Part shown: piece by piece, positions 52,181 through 59,840 of the stretch
Numbering within the stretch: the stretch's first letter is position 1
How the letters are laid out: each line of letters begins with the position of its first letter
Assembly (NCBI RefSeq): GCF_006438725.1
Contig: NZ_RCZD01000020.1
Coordinates: forward strand, 1 to 59,840
Direction of reading: 5' to 3'
Origin: Ewingella americana
Lineage (GTDB): Bacteria > Pseudomonadota > Gammaproteobacteria > Enterobacterales > Enterobacteriaceae
DNA length: 59,840 bases
Notes under the pieces: model-generated
What the model saw: only the letters and a program-made list of their open reading frames with translations
Told to the model about the DNA's origin: nothing
The model's database searches: none
Made by a program: the position numbers and the translations under genes

Positions 52181-53496
52181 AATTTGAAGTTGGCCAGGCC
52201 GTCATCATCATCTTCATCCTGTGCAATGTCGTCATCCATATCGCTGGGCCTGTCATCTTCAATTGCCACACCCGGGATTAGCGTCTGCCAGTTTATCGAG
52301 CTGTTTTGCTCAAGCACGGCCAGCATGTCCAGGAAACCTTTGATGGTATTTCGGGGGGTACGGAAGTAAGCATCCCCTATGATTTTACTGCAGTGGTGCA
52401 GAAAACCGGTAAGTGCATCATCGGATACCAGATACTTCTCTGGCTCTCCGCCTGCATAAACATGCCGAAGATTTTTCAGTAAAATATACAATTCCTCTGG
52501 GGTGAGACTGGCAAGATGTAGCGTGGGTGACGAGTAGTCAATCACACCTGCTTTCTGAGCGAACCGATTTTCCGCCAGACGCGATTGCAGCGCCTCATAA
52601 CTGTAAAGCCCTTTACGCGGATCAAACAGGAATTCTGGCGTGCCTCCAAGAACAAAACCAATATTCTCTGCAGAACCCTGCAGACAGTCATTCAGGATCC
52701 GCAGGATTTGTTCATAGTTCGCCGTCCTAGCCTGAGTGTTGTTCAGCTTATAAAGGTTTACCATCTCGTCGAGGTTGACCAGTAACCCGGCATAGCCTGC
52801 CTGACGGACAAACAAGCTTACCAGCTTCAATGAATCGTAGAACGAGGCATCTGAGATAATAGTCCGGACGTCGAGATCGTTGCGGGCATCGGTTTTTGTG
52901 GTGTATTCGCCCCGCAGCCAGCGAATGGCATTGGATTTTAACGTCTCGTTATCCTGTTCATGTCCGTGCCAGAAGGCATCTATGACTTTAGCAAAGTCAT
53001 ATCCCCCCACCATGTCTGACAAAGCAGCCAGGCGTTGGTGAATAACCGACGAGACTGGAGCGCCATCCGCATCAGCCTCCTTCCTCGCCTCCGTGACGAA
53101 CCGCTCTACAACACTGAGTAACGCATTACCGTCAGGTTTGTTGCGGGTGGACATGTTTTTCATAAGCTCTGAGTAGAGATTGCGCGCCTGACCTCCTGAT
53201 GAGTGAATGCGTCTGTCGGGGGAAAGGTCTGCACTGACTGTTACCAGCCTTTTTTCAAGTGCAATAGAACGTACCACGCTCAGAAAGAACGTTTTGCCCG
53301 ATCCGTATTCACCGATGATAAGTCTGAAGCTTGCGCCGCCGTCCGCTATCCGTTCAATATCCTGATGGAGGGCCGTTATCTCATTCATCCGGCCCACCTG
53401 GATGTGCTGAATGCCTATTCTTGGCGTTACACCAGACTTCAGTGATTGGATAATAGCATCCCGTTCTTTAACTCTTATACGTGTCACAGACATCAA
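52177..53496 (-). CDS. BrxD-like ATP-binding protein (DUF2791)
   Basis: This 439-residue AAA+/P-loop protein has GEYGSGKT (62-69), Walker B LLVNLDE (238-244), and VGR..EI..L at the start of the module (VGRMNEITALHQDIERI). The arrangement of a long insertion (about 95-230) and a C-terminal helical part ending in an acidic tail (DDDIAQDEDDDDGL) is that of the DUF2791/BrxD family. Such proteins occur in type 2 BREX and in smaller defence loci, always with a BrxHI-like helicase. It overlaps the helicase start by 4 bp and abuts the TerB gene, so it is the middle of a tight three-gene operon. Confidence 0.87.
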   Translation of the reverse strand: MMSVTRIRVKERDAIIQSLKSGVTPRIGIQHIQVGRMNEITALHQDIERIADGGASFRLIIGEYGSGKTFFLSVVRSIALEKRLVTVSADLSPDRRIHSSGGQARNLYSELMKNMSTRNKPDGNALLSVVERFVTEARKEADADGAPVSSVIHQRLAALSDMVGGYDFAKVIDAFWHGHEQDNETLKSNAIRWLRGEYTTKTDARNDLDVRTIISDASFYDSLKLVSLFVRQAGYAGLLVNLDEMVNLYKLNNTQARTANYEQILRILNDCLQGSAENIGFVLGGTPEFLFDPRKGLYSYEALQSRLAENRFAQKAGVIDYSSPTLHLASLTPEELYILLKNLRHVYAGGEPEKYLVSDDALTGFLHHCSKIIGDAYFRTPRNTIKGFLDMLAVLEQNSSINWQTLIPGVAIEDDRPSDMDDDIAQDEDDDDGLANFKL

Positions 53497-55812
53497 CTAT
53501 CCCTCTAATTCTTTGGCAATTTCCTGGTCTACCCAAATATCATCATCGGCATCGTCCAGTACTGGTGCATCAACCACTGCATAGGACCAGTCATTGATGA
53601 CTTCAAGCGCACCGCTGAGCATCAAATTAAGATTTTCGCAAAGTTCTGTCGCCTCTTTGCGGGGCCACTGTTCTTTTTCCAGAAGCCTGTGGTAAAGCTG
53701 GCTATGTGCATTGTCAAGGCCACCGTTCTGCGCCCCGGCCACGGGAGTGCTCTCACGTAATTCCGGTTCATCCTCGGTGAAAATCGCGCTAAGTAATTTA
53801 CGGACATCGTCTGTGGCCGACTCATGGCGAGCCAGCACGCTGGCGTCCAGCGTGAACTCAGCGGCCCTAGGGCTCGCTGATGCAGACGACAGCTGGGTAA
53901 CCTCTGCCGTAGAATGCTGATGGATGTTGCCGGAGATAGTTGAAGGGTCTAATCCCAAGCCGGAATAAATCTTTTCCAGTTGCTTGATTTCGGCAGGCTC
54001 AATTCTGCCATCCGAGCAGGCGACCCCCACGATAACCTTACCTACTGCTGATTTTTCCATCGTACTCAGCAGCGCTATTCTATTTTTCATTCCAGTCATG
54101 TTGGCCGGGGTATGAAGCTGCCATGTCAAATACGCGTGTAAAGAGCGTTTTTCATCTTCGTTAAGGCCAGAATTATGGTCGATAGCATTTTCCAACACTT
54201 TCTGCTCGGCCTGATCTAGGCTATTGTCGGTTAAGGCCACCATTGAGCCCAGCCTTAGCGTCATCACCGCTGAGATAAACGCCGGAGATGGTGGTAAGCG
54301 CGTTCCCTCACCAGCGGCAAATAAAACCAGTGCGCCGTCAGCTTCTGCTTTCACATGGTGGTAAAGCGGATCAGGTGCCAGGCAGTAGCCCATTTTCAGT
54401 GCAAAGGCCTGCATCAGGTCGGCCTCTTTTTTATTGATTTTCGCCGGACACTTGGCTCCCATATATGCCCAGAAGTCAGCAACGGTGGTTAACCCCATGC
54501 GACTCGCGATCACTTCATCAGCCCAGCGTTTGAATGTACTTAAAACTTTTCCTGCGCTTTCATTAATGATTTCCACAGGCAGCAACATAATTGCCGCAGT
54601 ATCATTTTCTGACGTACCTTTCCTTCCAAGATAGCGGCTGTAAGCATCCAGTTCATCTGTACAGATCTCTGCAAGCGTCATGATTTTCTGGACTGGGCCT
54701 TTCAATGCACTAGGGTCGGGCAAGTCTGGAACAGGAAGGCGAACGCCGCGCAAGCTGGGACTTGCAGGGGAGTAATCCAGACGCAGTCGCGTTTTATTAG
54801 GTTTGACAACCATACCCTCACCGTATTTGAGGGTATAGCGCCGTTTGAAAAGTGCAGCAAATTCTTTCGCGCAGCGGCGAGCGGGAGTTCGTAACGAATA
54901 CTCCGTGTGGTTTGTTACCCACGTTAGCGCCAGATCGGCTGACACAGGAACTCCAGCATCCACAGCCTTTGCCAGCGCAAGCTTAAACAGCATACCTTTG
55001 CTGGAACTCAAATCACGGTCAAGAACATCGACCAGGCCAACGTCCGGGCGCAGAATAGACATTGCTTCCAGTAACTGGGACGAGTAATTCCGGAAGGAGC
55101 GATTTTCAATGAATACCGATCGTAACCGGCATACTTCATTAAATAGAGTACGGAACTCAGCGCCAGAGGTATTATTATCTCGGCTGTCAACCAGTGCCTT
55201 TCTTTCCAGGCCATACAGATAGATAAAAACGTAACCTACAGGGCATGCCGCATCATGCCTGTCACTTGCCAGCCAGTTTAGATACGCGCCGCGCGCATCA
55301 GGTGAAAGCGAGGAATAACTGGGCCAGTATCCCAATGAGTTATCTTCGTAAAGATAAGGTTTTGGGTATATCTTAAGCGTGCCGTCAATTAATGATGCCT
55401 CGCTGCCATCATCATAATAGCTGCTCATGCTTTGCCCGGCGGGCTTCATCCGCTGTCCGAAGTAGAAGTTACCATCGGTGATCTTCACACCACCCACAGT
55501 AGTCACCTCACCCGGCAACACCCATCGAGCCAAAGTACCAGTAGTTTTTGGGGGATTCTGAGGTTGAATCGTTGTTACTCTGTATTCGACACTCCGGCCT
55601 CTGTCCAGTGTAAAAGTTGCCAGATCATCATCTTCACTGTCATCTTTTCTCACTACAGCCTCTTTTTTCTTGATGTCAGCAAGCCATTCTTTAGGTGTCG
55701 CTTTCACGGTTTTGGAAGGATAAGATCCTGCAGATTTATGTTTTTTCTTTTTGAAAAACAATAGATAAATTACATAAATCGCCGCTATAAATATCCATAA
55801 CTCCATGGGCAA
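53497..55812 (-). CDS. TerB-domain membrane protein (TerB_N plus TerB plus TerB_C)
   Basis: This 771-residue protein has a single N-terminal membrane helix (about 4-20, LWIFIAAIYVIYLLFF) followed by a basic patch (KKKKHK), placing the rest in the cytosol. A TerB_N-like domain (about 80-300, with GEVTTVGGVKITDGNFYFG) comes next. A TerB domain is marked by GVACSDGRIEPAEIKQLEKIY (596-616), whose acidic residues bind metal in TerB of tellurite-resistance operons. A TerB_C-like region ends it (about 640-765). It is the first gene of the operon with BrxD- and BrxHI-like genes. By position it anchors the ATPase-helicase pair to the inner membrane, perhaps to meet incoming DNA; this is inference. No toxin or methylase gene is nearby. 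Confidence 0.83.
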   Translation of the reverse strand: MPMELWIFIAAIYVIYLLFFKKKKHKSAGSYPSKTVKATPKEWLADIKKKEAVVRKDDSEDDDLATFTLDRGRSVEYRVTTIQPQNPPKTTGTLARWVLPGEVTTVGGVKITDGNFYFGQRMKPAGQSMSSYYDDGSEASLIDGTLKIYPKPYLYEDNSLGYWPSYSSLSPDARGAYLNWLASDRHDAACPVGYVFIYLYGLERKALVDSRDNNTSGAEFRTLFNEVCRLRSVFIENRSFRNYSSQLLEAMSILRPDVGLVDVLDRDLSSSKGMLFKLALAKAVDAGVPVSADLALTWVTNHTEYSLRTPARRCAKEFAALFKRRYTLKYGEGMVVKPNKTRLRLDYSPASPSLRGVRLPVPDLPDPSALKGPVQKIMTLAEICTDELDAYSRYLGRKGTSENDTAAIMLLPVEIINESAGKVLSTFKRWADEVIASRMGLTTVADFWAYMGAKCPAKINKKEADLMQAFALKMGYCLAPDPLYHHVKAEADGALVLFAAGEGTRLPPSPAFISAVMTLRLGSMVALTDNSLDQAEQKVLENAIDHNSGLNEDEKRSLHAYLTWQLHTPANMTGMKNRIALLSTMEKSAVGKVIVGVACSDGRIEPAEIKQLEKIYSGLGLDPSTISGNIHQHSTAEVTQLSSASASPRAAEFTLDASVLARHESATDDVRKLLSAIFTEDEPELRESTPVAGAQNGGLDNAHSQLYHRLLEKEQWPRKEATELCENLNLMLSGALEVINDWSYAVVDAPVLDDADDDIWVDQEIAKELEG

Positions 55813-56521
55813 TAACCTTAGAGATGACTTTTCACATACGCCGAAAAATGGCGAGGGAAAGCAGGTGGAAGTAGATTAATCTTAAAATAATACTTCTATA
55901 TTGCGAGGGTTAAAACCAAAACATGACCAAATTTAGCCTATTGGTTTTCATCGATAAAATCATTCGCTATCAGCTAAATGCCCAAAGTCGGCTGGTAATG
56001 CTTAAGACAGGCTAATGCGAAACCTCGGGGTATTGTTGCGTTAACATGTAAACAACAGCCACATAGCTGTAGACATGGTAGGACTTTACAATGACTGCAA
56101 AACTTACCTGTTTACTGAGCAGAGTTCACGATCCTACTGAAAACATAGCCTTTGGGTGGAGCTTTATTACTAGTCTATTAGCCTCTAACGTTCCCGCCTC
56201 TCGCAATTCAGACTGCCATATCTTATGTGGTCTACCTCAAAATACTGCCAGTTCAGCTTTGAACTAACATCGCTAAATTCAACCCTCCACCTATTTCACC
56301 GCTGCGAACCAAGGGGCGCTACGCCCGCCTATGCAGTGACAGCTTTTTCTCCGGGTGACTTCCGTTCTCGTATCAGCTTCCGGTTAATCGTTTCCCAACA
56401 CAACCCGTCCCGCAAGGGTAAATGGCACGCATTCTGCGCCCTTGCTGGCCGGAACGGTGCCGGGAAAGCGAACCGTCAGGCGATACGAAGACGAAAATCA
56501 CACCACTGACGGAGAAAAAAC
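55813..56521. other. Divergent leader between the TerB operon and the ArdC-like gene
   Basis: It holds the promoters of both operons. A 94-residue frame at 56225-56509 ends 12 nt before the ArdC-like gene; its last third (NPSRKGKWHAFCALAGRNGAGKANRQAIRRR) looks like the tail of small leader frames often seen upstream of genes in enteric genomic islands. The ribosome-binding site is poor, so it is noted but not called as a gene. Confidence 0.45.
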
Positions 56522-57466
56522 ATGACTATTTTCCTGCATACCCAGACTAGCGCCCCTAACACCGCAGCAGCAACCAGCGTATCCCCGCTGGAGCAGTCAG
56601 GCTCCTCAAAAACGAAATTTTCCAAAACCAAAACCGATATTTATCAGACTGTCACTGACAACATCATTTCTGCACTTGAAGCAGGAGTTAAGCCGTGGTC
56701 ATGCCCGTGGCAGCGCGTACCTGGTATGTCAGGATTACCTTCAAATTACGCGACAGGTACTGCTTACAGTGGGATGAATATCATGTTGTTGTGGGGCAGT
56801 GCGTCAGAGCAAGGATTCAACGATTCACGCTGGATGACCTATAAACAGGCGCAAGCGGAAGGCGGGCAAGTGCGCAAAGGGGAGCACGGCACGACAGCCA
56901 TTTTCTATGCAACCTTAGAGAAGGAAAGCGAAGACGGCGAAATTGTCCAGATACCAATGCTGAAAACCTTCACCGTGTTTAACGTTCAGCAAATTGATGG
57001 TCTTCCGCTGACAACTGAAACCATCAGCCCGGATGCAACCTTTGACCCGTTGCCGGAGGCTGAAAATCTTATCCGAAAAAGCGGCGCAAACATCATTGAG
57101 AAAGGACAAAACGCCTTTTTCCAACCCTCAACTGATGAAGTATGGCTACCAGAGCGCCATCTGTTTTCTGATGCAGCTAATTTCTATGCTACCGGCCTGC
57201 ATGAGCTGGTTCACTGGAGCGGTGGTAAAAAACGCCTTAACCGTGAAATGAAAGGGAAATTCGGCAGTGCAGATTATGCGGAGGAGGAATTAGTGGCGGA
57301 GCTGGGAAGTGCTTTTCTGATGGCGGATTTGGGGATTGTCGGAGAGGTGCAGCATGAAAGCTATATTGCCTCATGGCTCCAGGCGCTAAAAAACGACAAG
57401 CGCTATGTTTTCAAAGCGGCCAGCGCCGCCTCAAAAGCGCATAGTTATTTAATGGATAAAGCCTGA
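56522..57466 (+). CDS. ArdC-like antirestriction protein (DUF1738 with zincin domain)
   Basis: This 314-residue protein has an N-terminal ArdC_N ssDNA-binding domain (about 36-160, with KPWSCPWQ and LWGSASEQGFNDSRWMTYKQAQAEGG and VRKGEHGTTAIFY). A C-terminal metallopeptidase-like domain has HELVH (227-231) and a downstream Glu in YAEEELVAELGSAF. Such proteins are carried by plasmids and integrative elements and protect incoming DNA from restriction enzymes. The ATG has a GGAGAAAAAAC ribosome-binding site. It lies inside the defence island between the TerB operon and the OLD-like gene, so an integrative element probably deposited part of this region. Confidence 0.9.
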   Translation: MTIFLHTQTSAPNTAAATSVSPLEQSGSSKTKFSKTKTDIYQTVTDNIISALEAGVKPWSCPWQRVPGMSGLPSNYATGTAYSGMNIMLLWGSASEQGFNDSRWMTYKQAQAEGGQVRKGEHGTTAIFYATLEKESEDGEIVQIPMLKTFTVFNVQQIDGLPLTTETISPDATFDPLPEAENLIRKSGANIIEKGQNAFFQPSTDEVWLPERHLFSDAANFYATGLHELVHWSGGKKRLNREMKGKFGSADYAEEELVAELGSAFLMADLGIVGEVQHESYIASWLQALKNDKRYVFKAASAASKAHSYLMDKA

Positions 57467-58403
57467 GGGCAGGGGCAAGAAGCCGCAAAGGAATGTGGCT
57501 TTAACCTTACATAGCGGTGGGGGGAGTAGCAGTGGTGTTAGGGTGTATAATTCCAATGCGAATTTTACTGGCATACAGTGTCAGGAAAATTCGCAGACTG
57601 CGGGGCGGGCGGCAAAGAGCCCGCTCATTCCTTTTAGATACATTAGAGCAGACTTGATCTGGCAGTGTTCTCTGTTAGAACACGATTTCACCTGATAGTC
57701 GGCAACGAGCCAGAAGCGGAAGTTCGGAATGCAAACTTACATCAAGGTGTCTTGAGTCATAGGGAGCAGGTTACCTAAACTTGGTAGTAAGATACTCGGT
57801 TACACATCCTTTTTTCTCTGCCACCCTAGATTCCCTGAACTTTCGGGTCGTCAGTCCGATTCCACTAACCGTAAAGTCGGTAAGCAACGCTGGACCACCA
57901 GAGGCGACATTTCGGGGCTAGTGGCTTGTGTCTGGTGGTAAATAACTCGCATGCAGCTAACTTCCTGGTAGCGAATTAAGTGGCTACTAAGGACTGAACC
58001 AAAACACTGACGCGATCCGGGGCTTTACATGGTCGAAATCTCTGCATGCTGCTTCGTTTCCCGGTCCTTAAGTCGTGCAGAAATCTGCCACCCGGGCGAC
58101 CTTATGCAAGAGTCGCTTTGCTTAATTTTAGCTCTCACTTCCCCCCTGCTTCGGCCTATTTGCGTTCTGCCCTAACCCGAGTGTCAGCTCTGCTGTCGGG
58201 GAGGGAGATTACCTAATGACTGGATTAACAAAAATGACTTTAATGTTTTCATTAAAACTGTTATTAAAATTTATTAAGAATAAGGAATAAGAAATTTCTG
58301 TAATTATCATATTTCTGTCTGAGTTTAACAGAATGTCGCTGTTAGATGGTAAGTGGATTAAGTAATTGATTTAGAAATTTAATTAATCGGTGTAGGGAGG
58401 CGC
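57467..58403. other. Gene-less 940-bp stretch with repeat half-copy
   Basis: No gene is supported. A 3' half copy of the dispersed repeat lies at 57709-57774 (GCCAGAAGCGGAAGTTCGG to AGGGAGCAGGTTA). The stretch 58000-58200 is C/T-rich and then turns AT-rich up to the OLD gene. No tRNA or rRNA gene and no iterons could be identified. The GGGAGG near 58395 is the ribosome-binding site of the OLD-like gene. Confidence 0.5.
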
Positions 58404-59546
58404 ATGAAGCTTGAAACGATTCGTTTATCTGGTTTTCAGTCGTTTGGACATGAATCAACCGAACTGAGCCTGGAAGATATAACATATGTCATTGGCCCTA
58501 ATGGTTCAGGTAAAACCGCAGTTCTCCAGGCTTTGTGTAGACTTTTTGCATTCGACCCCGCGTTAAGGCGGATCCAGCGTTCAGATTTCCACGTTCCCTT
58601 TGATGAGGAGGAGGTTCCGCTTGAGCGCCAGCTGTGGATAGAGGCTGATTTTCTGTTTCCCGAACTGGAAGATGACGAGGACAACAGTACCGTAGCTCCC
58701 CATTTTAGTCATATGCGACTGGACGAGCCGGATGGGGTTCCGCGCGTGCGTTTTCGCCTTAATGCGACTATAGGGCTGGATGGAGATATTGAAGACGCTT
58801 TGGTATATGTCCTGGAAGTTGATGGAGATGACTTGCCTCTGAATGTCGCTCAGGTTCCACGCGCTGAACGTAATCATATCCAGGTACACTATCTGCCTGC
58901 CAGGCGCGATCCGGCTGATCATATTACTTACGGTGCGAATGCATTACTAGGGCGTTTACTTCGCGCTGTTCGTTGGGACGCTGAGCGCGAAACGATTAAA
59001 GGGCTGACCGATCAAATAAGTGACAGCCTTGCGGCAAACCCCTCGGTGAATGCTTTCAGTGAGAGTTTAAAGGCAACATGGGCAACGCTGCATAAAGGTA
59101 AATTTTTTGCTGACCCTAAAATTACTTTTGTCGCATCAGAAATTGAATCGCTGTTAAGGCATCTGTCTGTTTCATTTACACCAGGTCACGATGGCTCATT
59201 TGTCGATTTTTCAAGGCTGAGCGATGGTCAAAAGTCCATGCTTTACCTTTCTCTTGTCTTATCGTCTCAGGCTATTGGCAGGGCTGTTCTTGCAGAAGAA
59301 GATGTATCGTTTGATCCCGATAAATTACGTCCACCAGTCTTCACTCTGGTAGCCCTTGAGGAGCCAGAAAACAGCCTTTCACCACATTACTTGGGCCGCA
59401 TTGTTAGCTCCCTAAATGTCATGACAAAAAACCTGGATGCGCAAGCTCTCATTGCTACGCATGCGCCCACAATGCTGCGCCGGGTAGCACCTGAGTTCAT
59501 ACGTTATCTTCGACTGAATGAGTCACGAGAGACACAGGTCACTTGA
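58404..59546 (+). pseudogene. OLD-family ATPase, truncated by the right IS
   Basis: This 380-residue N-terminal part of an OLD-family (overcoming lysogenisation defect) protein has Walker A GPNGSGKT (31-38), the ABC-like signature FSRLSDGQKS, Walker B FTLVALEEPENSLSP and the H-loop LIATHAPTML. Normal OLD and GajA proteins continue into a TOPRIM nuclease domain, which is missing. The last codon before the IS is ACT, and the stop TGA is the first three bases of the IS (59544-59546). Without TOPRIM the nuclease activity is lost. Whether it was a class 1 OLD or the GajA subunit of Gabija cannot be told, since the next gene is not visible. AGGGAGG ribosome-binding site. Confidence 0.85.
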
Positions 59547-59840
59547 ATAGACCCTAGTTTCCTAGACTGTTCCGTGCCTCATGAACCAGGCACTTTCATA
59601 AACTGCAGGGGGTTGATCCTCACAGGCACTGTGGCGGCGTTTAGCATTATAAAACATCTCGACATAATCGAAGATATCCGCCTTCGCTTCTTCCCTATTT
59701 TTATAGATCCGTTTCTTTATGCGTTCCCGTTTTAGCAACTGGAAAAAGCTTTCTGCCACTGCGTTGTCATGGCAATTACCCCGACGACTCATGCTGCTTT
59801 TTAAATTGTGAGCTGTCATAAAATGCTGACATCTTTCGCT
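59544..59840 (-). mobile_element. IS3-family insertion sequence, right-end fragment (right copy)
   Basis: This is the reverse-complement twin of positions 2-298, encoding the same transposase C-terminus (stop at 59562 on the minus strand). Its first bases TGAATAGACCC abut the truncated OLD gene. As both window ends stop at almost the same base inside the IS, the window is probably a complete contig broken at this repeat, not a natural end. Confidence 0.9.
59562..59839 (-). CDS. IS3-family transposase (OrfB), C-terminal part (right copy)
   Basis: The residues are the same as in the left copy: the NCHDNAVAESFF block with the catalytic Glu and the IFDYVEMFYN tail. The frame is open to the window edge, so the start and the first two catalytic Asp residues are outside the window. 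Confidence 0.9.
   Translation of the reverse strand, partial: ERCQHFMTAHNLKSSMSRRGNCHDNAVAESFFQLLKRERIKKRIYKNREEAKADIFDYVEMFYNAKRRHSACEDQPPAVYESAWFMRHGTV

Noticed and set aside
56225-56509. 94-residue frame before the ArdC-like gene
   Set aside because: Its tail resembles small island leader frames, but the start is poor and the first part does not look like protein; left as a note in the leader entry.
57467-58403. Possible origin, tRNA or small RNA in the gene-less stretch
   Set aside because: No iterons, cloverleaf or clear terminator could be found by eye.
1-59840. CRISPR array
   Set aside because: No regularly spaced direct repeats of 25-40 bp with unique spacers were seen; the only tandem repeats are the 21-bp and 11-bp ones listed.

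Overview
The window is a piece of a chromosome from a Gram-negative enteric bacterium (order Enterobacterales). The core genes livKHMGF, opgB (osmoregulated periplasmic glucan phosphoglycerol transferase) and cheV, plus a YgdI/YgdR-type lipoprotein, fit a Serratia/Rahnella/Yersinia-like host better than E. coli; this placement is from memory of the families, not from a search. Both ends of the window lie inside copies of the same IS3-family insertion sequence, in inverted orientation. The piece is therefore probably a contig that stops where a repeated IS could not be assembled, and each IS copy cuts a host gene.

Layout. 0.3-2.3 kb: a small operon cut by the left IS, a lipoprotein, and two copies of a dispersed intergenic repeat. 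2.3-8.9 kb: an AdeRS-AdeAB-like two-component system divergent from an RND efflux pump, with a tandem 21-bp repeat between them. 9-15 kb: a patchwork of a GNAT acetyltransferase, a VirK/YbjX-family protein, a decayed IS3 transposase, two Tn3-type terminal repeats bracketing an orphan type VI secretion cassette (candidate membrane effector, candidate immunity protein, Hcp), a RidA remnant and a thymidylate-kinase-like gene. 15-23.5 kb: core genes (lipoprotein, livKHMGF, opgB). 23.6-25.6 kb: a two-gene ATPase plus HNH nuclease defence module resembling Septu (PtuAB), inserted between opgB and cheV. 25.7-29.5 kb: chemotaxis genes (cheV with a sigma-28 type promoter, and a chemoreceptor paired with its own sugar-binding protein). 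29.8-36.5 kb: a LysR regulator and an AT-rich six-gene operon (thymidylate-synthase-like enzyme, DUF84 NTPase, HAD nucleotidase, amidohydrolase, formyltransferase, MFS exporter) that looks like a small pathway for a modified pyrimidine nucleoside. 36.7-42 kb: a segment between two long direct repeats that begin with a tRNA-3'-end-like core, carrying small unknown genes, an aldo/keto reductase, an MFS transporter and a LysR regulator. 42.3-59.5 kb: a defence island with a 2137-residue nuclease-STAND (Avs-like) protein, a three-gene TerB/BrxD/BrxHI-like operon, an ArdC-like antirestriction protein and an OLD-family ATPase truncated by the right IS.

The two most interesting systems are the six-gene nucleoside operon, whose first enzyme carries the Asn-to-Asp change known from cytidylate hydroxymethylases, and the TerB/BrxD/BrxHI trio without any other BREX gene. 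All assignments come from reading motifs; no database search was possible.
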